Shown one piece after another: positions 1-10,300 of a stretch of DNA of 64,000 nt. How positions within the stretch are numbered: the first letter of the stretch is position 1; every line of letters starts with the position of its first letter. The DNA comes from Hydractinia echinata (Eukaryota > Cnidaria > Hydrozoa > Anthoathecata > Hydractiniidae). The notes under the pieces were generated by a model that was not told where the DNA came from, searched no databases, and saw only the letters and a program-made list of their open reading frames with translations. A program made the position numbers and the translations under genes. The stretch is from NCBI GenBank assembly GCA_030067915.1, contig JASGCC010000433.1, positions 51,921 through 115,920 on the forward strand. The letters run 5' to 3'.

Positions 1-517
1 GCCGTGCTTAATGCCTTTGCCTTTTGGCAACCTCTCCGCAACACTTTCTATATTGATTGTGTCGAGAGAAGACCTTGTTCCGTACCCACTGACTCTAGTC
101 ATGAAAAGGTACTCACAAGCAGTTTTATCAGGACTAAGAAACAACAATATACGAAACCAGTTAAGGCCTATTTTGGAAATTGACCACCTAACCGATGAAT
201 TTTTACTTGAGACTTTGACGAAGGCAGTAGCCGAGGAAAACGAGCACTGTGAAAAATTTACCAAGAAAAACTCGGTAAATTCGATTAGTACGGAACACAA
301 AACAGAGGGCGAAGCAGAAATTTGTCAGAGCAATTAAAAGCGTTGAAGTAAAATGAACTCTCCACACTCAAAACAGATATCAGCCATCTTCAATCAGAAC
401 TAAATAAAAAGTTACCGGCACCGAAGAAGATCGCGAAAATGCGAAAAATGCGTTAATCAAAATGCGGAAAAATGTAACCACTGTTTTAAATGTGGCAAAA
501 CTGGACATTTTCGCGTT
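1..517 (+). pseudogene. Outer gypsy Gag, C-terminal part ending inside a CCHC zinc knuckle
   Basis: An open frame at 11-337 encodes a Gag-like stretch with an Asp-His-Leu-Thr motif followed by an acidic, Glu-rich helix (Ala-Val-Ala-Glu-Glu-Asn-Glu). After several stops, codons from about 470 encode the start of a retroviral-type zinc knuckle: Cys at 482-484, Cys at 491-493 and His at 506-508. The last Cys of the Cx2Cx4Hx4C pattern is a TGC at 5339-5341, beyond the inserted gypsy element. Gag binds RNA and forms the cytoplasmic particle. The frame breaks between 337 and 470 show decay. The N-terminus of Gag is outside the window. Confidence 0.7.
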
Positions 518-676
518 TTTAATATCGGGAAAATAGGTTAAATAAGAACACGTGTTTACAATCTATCTATGTTTATCTCTTTCTCTCTATTCACTATCAT
601 AACTCTCCTGTCATCAAAATCGTCCCTCTTCTTCTGCCCAAGTCCTCTCCATCGTCGATGTCTTTACGACATTACA
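518..676 (-). repeat. 3' LTR of inner gypsy element
   Basis: 159-bp direct repeat matching 5172-5330 with one visible mismatch. On the minus strand it begins TGTAATGTCG at 676 and ends at the GCGTT target copy. It is preceded on the coding strand by a polypurine tract at 677-689. Confidence 0.92.
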
Positions 677-689
677 TCTTCCCCTTCGC
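677..689 (-). other. Polypurine tract of inner gypsy element
   Basis: The minus strand reads GCGAAGGGGAAGA immediately before the 3' LTR. This is the expected position and composition of the plus-strand DNA synthesis primer of an LTR retrotransposon. Confidence 0.7.
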
Positions 690-835
690 TAGACGATATG
701 CACGTAGTCCGTATCTAAATGTAACAAAACAACAGCAGACAACGTTCATATAAAATGTCAGGGGTTTTGACTGCTGAACTAACTTTCTTTAACATAATGT
801 CTTATATGGTCCTAATATTTACACATGGATAGTGT

Positions 836-2329
836 TCAGTATTTCCTCCACTGGTCAACTGGTCTTCTTGATCTGGTGGGATAAATTTTGCGATTTTGGT
901 TGGGCGGTGTAAGGTTTCTGAATGGAGGTTTGTTTGCGGGTTGCGATACTGGAAGTTGTGGCTCTATGGCGATGTCTTCCTCCTCCTTGACAATGATAGG
1001 AGTAGGTGCAGTTGTCGGGATACTTTTAAAATGAGAAATATTTCTTGTGATGTTGGATGAGTCAATTTCCGATTGAGCGGTAACCATTGTGTCATTTATT
1101 TTCGTAACTCTGTAGGGTTGTATGCTGTAAGGAGTGAAAAGCTTATTGTACTTCAGTTTCTTGACAATGACACGGTCTCCTTCACATAACGATGGTTCTT
1201 TCGTATGTCGACGTTCATCTGCGTACTGTTTGTTCTTTATTTTGGCCGCTTTGTCATTGTCAGTGGCTATTTGTTGCTGGTTTTCGTATGTTAGTTTGTT
1301 GTCTATTGATGGTATTGAGTAACTAATTTTTCTATTGAACATCAGTTCTGAAGGGGCAACTTTGGTGGTACTATGAGGTGTGGAGCGGTAAGCAAATAAG
1401 AATCTATAAACTTCTTCCCTCCAATCCTTGTGTTCTAGTTTAGCTGCCCTCATTATTTTATTAAGCGGTTGCATAAATCGTTCTGCTTCTGCGTTTGCCT
1501 GTGGCCATAGTGGAGTGATGCGTCTGTGTTTTATTCCCCGTTGTTTGAAGTAAGATTTGATTTTCTGCGAGCTGAATGGTGGGCCATTATCGGAGATAAC
1601 GTTGCGTGGATTACCGTATGTGCTGAACATTCTATCTAAACAAGGTATCAGTGTTTCAGCTTTGGTACTCTTGAGAAATTCCACCTCTGGAAACTTAGAT
1701 CTTTGGTCGATCACGACAAATAGGTAGTATCCTGTGAAAAATGGTCCAAGAAAATCAATGTTCAAAGTTTCCCAAACTTGTTCTGGTATATCCATTATTC
1801 TGATAGGCGCATCTGCTCTTGTTGGTGTAACAGCTTGGCATGGAATGCAGTTTGAAATTTTCTTTTCAACCATATCGTCTATTCCTTGAAAATAAACTTT
1901 CGATCTGAGTAACTCTTTTGTTTTCTGAACACCTTGGTGTCCTTGATGAGCTAATGTAACAGCAATGTTATGGTAGCATTTTGGTAAGATAATGCGTCTT
2001 TGTTTTAAGACAATGTCTTTGTTGTTCGATACGGTGAGTTCGTGTTTGAACTTGCGGTAATGCTTCAGCTCGTCTAGTTCTTTGCTACTTAAATCAGGGT
2101 AGTTAGTCGGTTTGTCTAGTAGGTGCCAGTTGTTCTTTTCTATAATACTGGCTAGATGTTGACATATTTTATCTTGTGAAGTTTGTGTTTTAATATCGTC
2201 TAGGGTAATCGCTTTTGGACATGCATATGTGGCTGTAAAGTTTACATATTCTTCTATACCGTTGCTTTTTTTTGTCGTCGCTGAAGATGTGAGGGTGTCT
2301 GCTAGCGTAATCTGATATGTTTTCTGCAC
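836..2329 (-). pseudogene. Inner gypsy integrase domain
   Basis: The 497-codon frame carries a zinc-binding HHCC region (Ala-His-Gln-Gly-His, then Cys-Ile-Pro-Cys), an rve catalytic core with Asn-Ile-Asp-Phe-Leu-Gly, Ser-Asp-Asn-Gly-Pro-Pro-Phe and Ala-Glu-Ala-Glu-Arg-Phe as D, D, E sites, and a C-terminal basic SH3-like tail. It inserts the cDNA into the genome. The first Met codons are not a natural start. The frame joins the RNase H frame (2190-2888) through a slip in the T8 run near 2267-2280, so the real product is the end of a Pol polyprotein. The catalytic residues are intact. Confidence 0.88.
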
Positions 2330-2888
2330 TATTTACATGTTTTATAGTGAAGTTGTAACCTTGAAGTCGAAGTGTTAGTCGCTCGATTCGCAGAGGTATC
2401 GTGGATTTTGGGTTATTTAAGAGATTGACTAATGCTTTATGGTCGTTGAATATGGTGAACTCTCTACCGATTAAGTACAAGCGATTTTTTTTGCATCCGT
2501 AAACGATGCTTAAACACTCTCTCTCGATTTGTGCATATTTCATTTCAGTTTCTGTGAGGGATTTGGATGAATAAGATATAACCTTAACATCATCTTTACC
2601 CTTGCTTTTCTGCAACAATACGGCGGATATACCATATGGGCTAGCGTCTGTAAACATAAATGTCTCTTTGTTTTCATCAAAATATGCTAAGCAGGATTCA
2701 CTACTCAAAGCGCTTTTCAAAGTAGCAAAGGCATGTTCACATTCGGATGTCCATTTCCATTCGGCTTTCTCTTTGATCAATTGTCTAAGTGGATAAGTTA
2801 TTGTACTGTAGTCCAGTATGTATGTTTGCATGTAGTTGGTCAGTCCCAAAAAGCTTCGAAGTGACTTGACATCTTCGGGTTGAGGCAT
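2190..2888 (-). pseudogene. Inner gypsy RT connection and RNase H domain
   Basis: The frame starts in the RT thumb/connection (Arg-Ser-Phe-Leu-Gly-Leu-Thr-Asn-Tyr) and continues into RNase H, with Thr-Asp-Ala-Ser-Pro-Tyr-Gly, a Glu in Glu-Arg-Glu-Cys-Leu and a Asp in the His-Pro-tail region (Ser-Asp-Tyr-Ala-Ser-Arg). RNase H degrades the RNA of the RNA-DNA hybrid during reverse transcription. The frame is offset from the RT palm at 2840-3163 and from the integrase at 836-2329. The last ~25 codons (2190-2270) are read in the wrong frame after the homopolymer slip. Confidence 0.86.
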
Positions 2889-3163
2889 GTAATGGTTTCA
2901 ATTTTCTTTGGGCTTGGTTTCATACCTTCTTCTGAGAAGATATGCCCAAAAAATTCTAAATTGCTTTTGCAGAATACACATTTTTCCAGGTTCAATGTGA
3001 GTCCTTTCTCTTCGAAACGTTTTAACACCTTGTTTAAAATAACGTCGTGCTCTTCTTGAGATTTTGCGAATATAAATAAATCGTCCGCAATATTTTCAAC
3101 TCCATTGATGTCTGCTATTAAGGATCTAAGCACATGTTGCATTTCTTCCGACGCGGAGTTCAC
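2840..3163 (-). pseudogene. Inner gypsy reverse transcriptase palm with IADD box
   Basis: Continues the RT of 3188-4663 in the same frame after an in-frame TAA at 3188-3190. It contains the catalytic box as Ile-Ala-Asp-Asp, the position of Tyr-Val-Asp-Asp in gypsy elements, followed by the Gly-His-Ile-Phe motif. Both catalytic Asp residues are kept. The hydrophobic residue before Asp-Asp is Ala, which is unusual. The 3' end shifts frame into the RNase H segment around 2880-2890. Confidence 0.85.
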
Positions 3164-3187
3164 GCCGAAAATCAGGCGGGTGTAACG

Positions 3188-4663
3188 TTATATTCGAGTT
3201 TCGGATTGGAAAGCGGTGATAGGTCGTGAATCTTCGGATAATTCCAGTTGATGGAAGGCACTTCGCATGTCTAACTTGGTAAATACTTTTGAGCCACTTA
3301 GCTTGATTTTTAAATCCTCTACGGTGGGGGTTGGATATCTTGTTCGGTTAATAGCCTTGTTTGCTTCTCTCATATCGAGACAAATTCGTACTCCTCCCTC
3401 GGGTTTGGGAACAATAACTAGCGGATTTAACCATGGCGTCGCTTCGTTTGTGACATCTTCTATTATGCCTGCTTTCTCCATTTTGGCGATTTCTGCATTG
3501 ACTCGCTTTCGTAAAGCAAAAGGTATGTGTCTTTCTTTTTGCGCTACTGGGGGTACGTTGTTATCTATGTGAAGATGCACTTGGTAGTCCTTCAGTTTTC
3601 CTATTTTCTCACTAAACACGGTATCTTTATAACTTTCTAAAACTCTGCGGAGGTGTGTTGGAATGTTTTCTTTTGATTTTAGTTTATCAGGTGGTTTGTA
3701 GTTTGGCTGCATGCATCGCTGATTTTGTAAAGAAAAAACTTGTTTCTTCATCTGAATGACGTCAAGATCAACTGATGTTTGGCCTGATAACAGGTTTCTA
3801 TGGGAAGTGTCGATCACGAAAAATGGCGCGTTAATCATTTTAGAGGTGGTTTCTACTAAGAGGTTAACGCGTCCTAAAACTTTCAAATTTGAAGTGTCAC
3901 TTCCGTACGTTACGACGCTTGTTTTTGTTTCGAGTAGATTTAATTTTTTTGGAAGGCGTTCGTTTAACTGATTGAAAGTACGCAATGTGAGAATGTTAAT
4001 GCTAGCTCCTGTGTCGACTAGAAAATTTATTTTTACTCCTTCTAATTTAACAACAGTATTGAAATCAGAATTTTGCTTACTATTCTTATAACTGTGGTTA
4101 CTGTTACTTGTGTTTTCTGTGCTATCGAATGGAGAATTCACAACATCAGACGAATAAGACACAGTACTAATCATAGGATTTTCACAATCATACAAAGTTT
4201 GGATAGAAAATAACATTTCATCATCACTTTCAGCTTCAAGGGTATTTTGCATAGCAGAAAAATCGTTTAACGGCGAATGAGTAACGTTATTCAAGGGCTG
4301 TCTTGATTGGTAAAAGGATCCCCTGCCCAGACGTGCTCGAGTGTTTTGATGTCGATATGTTTTGGTTCTACAACATTTTGAAAAGTGACCCTGGTTTCCA
4401 CATGCGTTACAAATTTGGTATTCAGCAGGGCATCTGTTTTGATGGGGAAATGGTCCATCACAACGATAACATTTAGCATTTTGAAGTTGGCCTCTTTTAC
4501 TCATTCCTCGTTGGTTTAAAGAATGTGGCTTACCTCGGCGGTCGGTGTAAACCGACCGCAATTCGTTGATTCGCTCTGCATCGTTCGCCTGTGCTTTTTG
4601 AAGAACTTCTGCTTGCTGTATGGTGCCTTCTAAAGTCTTTCCTGTCACCAGTATTTCTTCCAA
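3188..4663 (-). pseudogene. Inner gypsy Gag C-terminus, protease and RT N-terminal half
   Basis: In order: two zinc knuckles (Cys-Tyr-Arg-Cys...His...Cys and the canonical Cys-Asn-Ala-Cys-Gly-Asn-Gln-Gly-His...Cys), an aspartic protease active site (Leu-Val-Asp-Thr-Gly-Ala), and RT fingers/palm with Pro-Leu-Val-Ile-Val-Pro-Lys and Phe-Thr-Lys-Leu-Asp-Met-Arg. It ends at a TAA (3188-3190) exactly where a Tyr codon would continue the RT, so this is a nonsense change. The 5' end overlaps the Gag frame (4645-5061) by 19 bp in another frame, which fits either a natural gag-pol frameshift or decay. Confidence 0.88.
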
Positions 4664-5061
4664 GGTTTTATCAGGATTTCTGAAGCTATATAAACGTAAT
4701 CGTATAATCGTATAAAATACTGATGTATCGTTTCATCTTCTTGCTGTATCATATTGCGAAATAAATATGTTTCGTAACTTTTATTTACTTGTGGTTCGAA
4801 GTGTTTTTCTAACGCCGCGATGACATTCGGATATGTTACATCTTCTTCGCGTTCAGGCTTAACATTTTCATATATTTCATACGTGCTATCTCCAACGTAG
4901 GTCAACAACATAGCTAGTTTTTGAGACTCATCTGTGACACCAATAGCGTGACACAAAAGTTCAAATCTTTGTTTATACTTCTTCCAGCGCGAACTGAGTG
5001 TGGACACATCTTCTGTGGAAAACTCTGGAAAGGATGGCAGATTAAGATTTCGAGAAGCCAT
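4645..5061 (-). pseudogene. Inner gypsy Gag, N-terminal capsid part
   Basis: 138 codons starting at an ATG 110 bp after the 5' LTR. It resembles retrotransposon Gag capsid sequence: a Trp-Lys-Lys-Tyr-Lys-Gln-Arg-Phe helix, Leu-Leu-Thr-Tyr-Val-Gly-Asp, and a Gln-Gln-Glu-Asp-Glu-Thr-Ile motif typical of the capsid C-terminal domain. It would form the shell of the intracellular particle. The frame stops just past the overlap with the pol frame, so the zinc knuckles are reached only by a shift near 4650. Confidence 0.82.
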
Positions 5062-5171
5062 CGCAAGTGCATAAAAATTTAAAATTACTTCACAGATAAA
5101 AATTAAATCTTGTTGAATTTAATCTTGTCGAATTTAATCTTCGTCTGTTATTCCCTTCTCCTCGTCGCCAG
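5062..5171 (-). promoter_or_regulatory. Inner gypsy leader with probable primer-binding site
   Basis: Untranslated leader between the 5' LTR and the Gag ATG. The minus strand immediately after the LTR reads CTGGCGACGAGGAGAAGG (about 5154-5171), the position where a tRNA 3' end primes minus-strand synthesis. I did not match it to a specific tRNA. Confidence 0.45.
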
Positions 5172-5330
5172 TTTAATATCGGGAAAATAGGTTAAATAAG
5201 AACACGTGTTTACAATCTATCTATGTTTATCTCTTTCTCTCTATTCACTATCATAACTCTCGTGTCATCAAAATCGTCCCTCTTCTTCTGCCCAAGTCCT
5301 CTCCATCGTCGATGTCTTTACGACATTACA
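5172..5330 (-). repeat. 5' LTR of inner gypsy element
   Basis: 159-bp repeat nearly identical to 518-676. It carries the element's promoter and is bounded at 5331-5335 by the second GCGTT target copy. The minus strand begins TGTAATGTCG. Confidence 0.92.
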
Positions 5331-5573
5331 GCGTTGAGTGCAGATCTCAAGAAAAAAACCAGTAAGAGTTGCTTCGAACGGGAGCGAACCAACTCTTACT
5401 AACAATGTATATAAGAAACCTGTTTAATGATTCCCGTTTGTGTATTAACTGATGTATGACTGCTGATAAACTGTATAAATGTACTGTATGTTCGTCTGAA
5501 TTGTACTGTTTCTAAATATTGTCAATCGCACCACTATCGCGCGCATAAACCGCTGTGTAACGCTATTAGTCCA
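5331..5573 (+). pseudogene. Outer gypsy Gag-Pol linker with MYND-like Cys/His cluster
   Basis: After the inner gypsy insertion the Gag frame resumes with the final Cys of the zinc knuckle (5339-5341). Around 5473-5560 two frames together encode a Cys/His cluster: Cys-Thr-Val-Cys, Tyr-Cys, then after a one-base shift Tyr-Cys-Gln, His-His-Tyr-Arg-Ala-His-Lys-Pro-Leu-Cys. Spacing and the His-Tyr-Arg-Ala-His element resemble a MYND-type zinc finger, a protein-binding domain. The shift at about 5508 breaks it. It leads into the protease frame at 5574. Confidence 0.4.
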
Positions 5574-6437
5574 TTGAAGCAGTTAGAAAGAGAGAAAACA
5601 GTTAGAAACTTTGACTGTTCATTCGATCACACCATGAGTAATCAGTACCGCAATAGACAAATCGTAGGACAAAAGCCACTTATCGAGTTCAGTATCGGAA
5701 ACCGTTCATTTACCGGATTGTGGGATACCGGAAGCATGGTCAGTCTAGTAGACAAAAGTTTTATGCAGGACCAATTTCCAGACCAACCGATCGCCAGTAT
5801 TCGTGAATTTATTGGAGAGGGAGCCCCATTGAACCTCAAAGCTGCCAATAATTCAAATGTTGGGATCCACGGAGTCGCTGTGATGGAAATTACACTGAAA
5901 AATGGACCACCATGGACCGTTCCATTCCTGGTAACCGAGTCAAGCATCGACCAACCGATAATCGGATTTAATGTCATCAACCACCTAATCGATAGTTCTG
6001 ATGAACAGTCAGTAGCAGAAACGCTTAACCTTAGTCCAAAGGTTACGAATTCTTTTCTATCAGTTATGAACGATATAAGTGACAATCCAAGTACAGTTGC
6101 TGTAGTTCGGTTGGATAAGCCTCTTTGTATACCGCCATATAGTATCGTCAACCAAGAGTGCAGAGTGAAAATTAAACTGTCAGATCGTAAGACTGTGCCA
6201 GTGATATTTGAACCTCTTGTTGTCGATCAGGATTTGAAGGTCGGAGAAGTAGTGACAAAGTTGGCACCAGCCAAATCAGCGACACTCACACTCCCTTTTC
6301 AAAATTTTACTGGTAGTGAGATTAGATTGAAATCCAGAACACAAATTGGTACCTTGAATCGCATATCAGCAGTTATTCCGTTAGAGTTACAGGGACAAGG
6401 GACCCCATTCTCGTCCCCAGAGCTCTTTGAGATTTAA
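5574..6437 (+). pseudogene. Outer gypsy aspartic protease region
   Basis: 287 codons containing a retroviral-type aspartic protease: active site Leu-Trp-Asp-Thr-Gly-Ser, a flap-like region, and the second hydrophobic Ile-Ile-Gly-Phe-Asn-Val motif. The protease cuts the Gag-Pol polyprotein. The first ATG is not a natural start since the protease is part of the polyprotein. A stop at 6435-6437 separates it from the RT frame at 6514, which suggests decay between domains. Confidence 0.8.
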
Positions 6438-6513
6438 ACCTCGAAAGTAAGGGACCCCTTTAAGTCCCCAACTTTCTACACACATATCTAGGTCGGATAA
6501 TTAGTTACCGCCA

Positions 6514-7056
6514 GTGAATCTTGAGCATTTAACACCATCTCAGCAAAAGGAAGTTCAGGATATCCTCATCGCCGAAAATGAAGCATTTTCTAGGGATAAA
6601 AATGACACCGGTAGAAATAAAAATCTGAAGCTGAAATTGGAGCGCTCTGACAATACACCGGTACAACAAAGATATCGTTCGATCCCAAAACCACTTTATG
6701 AAGAAGTAAAATCTTACCTCAACAATTTGCTGACCAACCAGTGGATAAAGACGTCGTACTCATCGTATGCTAGTCCTATGGTATGCGTGCGCAAAAAGGA
6801 TGGCAATCTTCGTCTTTGTATCGACTATCGTCAGTTGAACAGCAAAATCGTACCTGACAAAATGCCTTTACCCCGTATTCAAGATATCCTCGATGGTCTT
6901 GGAGGGAAATCCTGGTTTAGCACGTTAGATATGTCCAAAGCTTATCATCAAGGCTTTATGCGCAAGGACTCTAGGCATTATACTGCTTTCTCGACACCTT
7001 GGGCACTGTACGAGTGGTTACGAATTCCTTTTGGTCTTAATAACGCACCACCAGCT
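6514..7056 (+). pseudogene. Outer gypsy RT, N-terminal half, cut by Polinton A
   Basis: RT fingers and palm: Ser-Pro-Met-Val-Cys-Val-Arg-Lys-Lys-Asp-Gly, Leu-Cys-Ile-Asp-Tyr-Arg-Gln-Leu-Asn and Phe-Ser-Thr-Leu-Asp-Met-Ser-Lys-Ala-Tyr-His-Gln with the first catalytic Asp. Coding stops at Phe-Gly-Leu-Asn-Asn-Ala-Pro-Pro-Ala (to 7055), where Polinton A begins. Codons after 7057 belong to the Polinton terminal repeat. The remainder of the RT, including the Tyr-Leu-Asp-Asp box, is at 39529-39910. Confidence 0.9.
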
Positions 7057-7292
7057 AGTATAGGGAGTCAGTATAACCGCACACTTTTTCAAAATCCACG
7101 GTCAAACTCTTATAAAACCATAACACACACACATGCGCACACATGCGCACACACAAGTTCTTATATGCGCACACATGCGCGCACCACAAGTTCTTATACA
7201 GTCGTTCTGTCACAGCTATTCGTCACACCTCATCCCCCACAAAAATTCCACACAAATCAACAAAAAATCAACGCATACGCAGTAATGTGACC
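7057..7292 (+). repeat. Left terminal inverted repeat of Polinton A
   Basis: Matches the reverse complement of 39286-39524 with few differences. It begins AGTATAGGGAGTC and contains alternating purine-pyrimidine runs of CACACATGCGCA type and two copies of a CACAAGTTCTTATA motif (7150-7200). Open frames across it are not genes. Confidence 0.95.
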
Positions 7293-7351
7293 AATATATT
7301 AAATAGGGGAAATTCCCAACTTGCCCAGCAATCTTCGGACTGTTGTTTGTG

Positions 7352-7359
7352 TATATAAG
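7352..7359 (+). promoter_or_regulatory. TATA-like element just before the Polinton A polymerase gene
   Basis: TATATAAG ends only 2 bp before the ATG at 7362. The 7311-7340 segment just upstream is a diverged inverted copy of part of the zinc-finger gene at 38648-38676. Confidence 0.35.
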
Positions 7360-7361
7360 AA

Positions 7362-10300
7362 ATGAACACGCACACAGTGAAAGAATTACGAGATATTGCC
7401 AAAGGTCGCGGACTTTCTGGCTACGCAAGGCCGAGCTGGTTGTTTTATTGGAGGATCAACCACAGAGCCCACCTAGAAGGGTCGGACAACGTGTTCCAGT
7501 TAGATCTGTGACAATACTACCAACACCAGGGGCCATGGATGTATTTGAAAAACAGGGGATGTCAAAAAATCGTTCGATCGTGAAAACCAAGATGCGAGGA
7601 TGGTACAACCAGCTAGTGGACGCTGTTCCTAAACCGATAAAAGAGAGAGTCAAGAGAACCTACGCGGTCTTCAAACGTAAAGTTATGAATCTCTATGATA
7701 GTGCGACTAACATAATCGCGAGACCTACGCTCCACGACGAGGTCGAACAGGAGGCACGGGAAGACTACACGGAGGATATCCGGGATGAATATCAGGGCCC
7801 TGGGGACGACATCCAGATGTTGGAGGATGGGAAAAAGATCAAAACATGGAGGTTCAACAACCATTTAAACCAAACTCTAAAGGACGGCATTATGCAAAAA
7901 ATTACGCCACACCTAGAAATGCGCGTTAAGATTGTGTATAGTTTCGGTTGTGATATTTACAAAGGTGGAGGCGGTGTGTCTAATTACAGCAAAACTAAGA
8001 GCTCCACGTCTCTGTCAAGTATAGCAGAAATCGAAGCTTTCATTGAAGAATGTGAACTGAAGCGTCTAGACTTGGAGGATGTTGAATTCTGGACTAAGGC
8101 TTATTTGCCACCTGTTAGGACCACCAAGACCTTAGGAGCCTATCAAGGGAAAATAGTCTTTGATCACGTACAGATCAAGGTGATCACCACGCGCGAACCT
8201 CTTCTGGGATGTGGCCCCCTATCGAAATGGTTGCGAGATAAGAAGTCTATATATGCCCTGGATGGTGAAGATACCAGAACGGACAGCCTATGCTTTTGGA
8301 GATGTCTTGCGATAAGAGATAGAGCTAACGTAAAACGAGGGACGGAACGTCTAACAATACCAGCCCTCGCGCTAGCCAGAGATTACTACGAGAACCCTAA
8401 GCTCAAGCGTAAGGACGTGCGTCCCACAAGGCTAATGGATCTTGAGAGAGTTGTTAAAAAAATTCAAGGGGAATGAATGCGAGGGCGTCAAGACGACAAT
8501 CATTTGCAAGGGTGGGAAGGTGAAACGTATTCCTAGCAAAGCGGAGAAGGTCTTTTAAGGGGTTTAGCTACGATGCATCCAGATGGATTGAATACATGTC
8601 GAAGCAAACCGGAAGGCATATTCATCATGCCCTATGTGGTCATGGTGGTGAACGCGTTATCCGTGAGGGTAAAAATGAGTGGAAAGATGATGGCTCCGAG
8701 CCTATCACAAAGACCGTCTATGAATACAACGGCTGCAAATGGCACGGATGTCCCTGCCGGCCCGAGAGAACCAAAGCGGACAAGGCTCGGTACGGTGCAA
8801 CCCTATCCAAGGAAAGGATGATACGGGAACAGGGCTACAACCTCGTCACAACTTGGGAATGTGAGAAACCCCCCAAAATTAAGAGGTACTTTAAGAAAGA
8901 ATTCAGACCCTACCCCCACTACATTGTCTTTGATTTTGAAGCCCTCCTCGAAAGAGTGGGTAAATCAAGTAGCTGTAATTGGTTTTAACAGTGGGAAATA
9001 TGACATCAATCTTATCAAGCGGTATTTTGTTGAAGAAATTGCGCAGGATGACAAGATCAGGGTAGCTAAGAAAGACAACACCTACATGTTTCTCACCACC
9101 CCAAAGTTTAAGTTTTTAGATATTAAAAACTTCCTCGCCCCATGCATGAGTTATGACGGCTGGTGCAAATCCTTAGCATGTAGGCTTGAGAAGCTTGTGT
9201 TTCCATACGAATGGTTGACGGATCACGGTAAGTTGGACCATGTTGGGCCTGTCGCCCACGAAGATTTCCACAACAGGCTAAATGGGAAAAACCCACTATC
9301 TCCTGAAGAGTACGAAACATTCCGCGCTGAGTTTTACAAACGAGGCTGCGTCACCATGATGGACTGGCTGCGCGAGTACAATCTAGCCGATGTGGAACCG
9401 CTCATTGAAGCCGTGGACAAGACGAGGTTGCAGTATTACACCGACGAGATAGACATTTTGAAGGATGCGGTCAGTATCCCAGGTGTCTCGATGCGCTACG
9501 TTTTAAACAAATCTCTACGACTGAACCCCAAGCCGGAGCTATACGCTCCCGGGGACCCATGCAGGCACAGGTGCGAGGACTCTTGCTACACCAAGGGTTG
9601 TAAGAATTGTAAAGAGGTACAGAAAGCATTTACAAAATGTACGAGAAATGAGGCCTACGAGCTCTTGCGGACGGGGATGGTTGGTGGTCCCGCGATCGTA
9701 TCCTGTAGGTACCACGAGAGGGACGTGACGGGTATCAGATCTCACGTGTTTAAGAACCCCCACAAGTGCAAGACCATTCTTGGGTATGACGCAAACATGC
9801 TCTACCCAAGTACCTTATTGCAAGACTTCCCCTGTGGAAAAGAAGAGCTGATCAAGGTGGCTACACCAGCATCAGAAAAAAAAAGGGAAACTAACGCGGG
9901 GTGCGAGATGGAACCCTCTTTGGATTTGCGCAGGTTGATATTCAAGTACCTGAGGATCTGCGTGAAAAATTCAGCGAAATGGCTCCGCTATTTGTTGTTA
10001 AGGAGATACCTGACGACCAAATCCCTGAGCATATGCACGAGTATTTGAAAACTACGGGGCCCAAGCGTGTTCCAGGTACGCGTAAGCTTCTGGGGTTGCT
10101 AAAGGCTGAAAAGATCTTACTGTATACCCCCGTGCTGAAATGGTACCTTGACCATGGGCTGAAAGTGACTGCCTTTTACCAGTTTCTCAAGTATGCTAGA
10201 GGTAGGCCCTTTGAATGGTTTCCGGAAGAGATTGCCAATGCAAGACGCCAAGACGATAAGGACCCCGATAAACGTATTGCGGGAGATACGGCAAAGTTGA

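Larger units (their letters stand above)
518..5330 (-). mobile_element. Complete inner Ty3/gypsy retrotransposon with LTRs
   Basis: A 4813-bp minus-strand element bounded by two 159-bp direct repeats (518-676 and 5172-5330). They differ at one position that I can see (CTCCTG against CTCGTG). It is flanked by the 5-bp direct repeat GCGTT (513-517 and 5331-5335), the target duplication expected of a gypsy integrase. Gene order on the minus strand is Gag, protease, RT, RNase H, integrase. The polyprotein is broken by one in-frame stop and at least two frameshifts, yet the LTRs are almost identical. The copy therefore inserted recently, was mobilised in trans, or contains assembly errors in homopolymers. 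The GCGTT target lies inside the zinc knuckle of the outer gypsy element. Confidence 0.93.

Noticed and set aside
7057..7358. Open frames running through the left terminal repeat of Polinton A, also mirrored at 39286-39436
   Set aside because: They consist of translated CA/TG-type repeats shared by both terminal repeats, with no protein-like content. They only extend real frames by chance.
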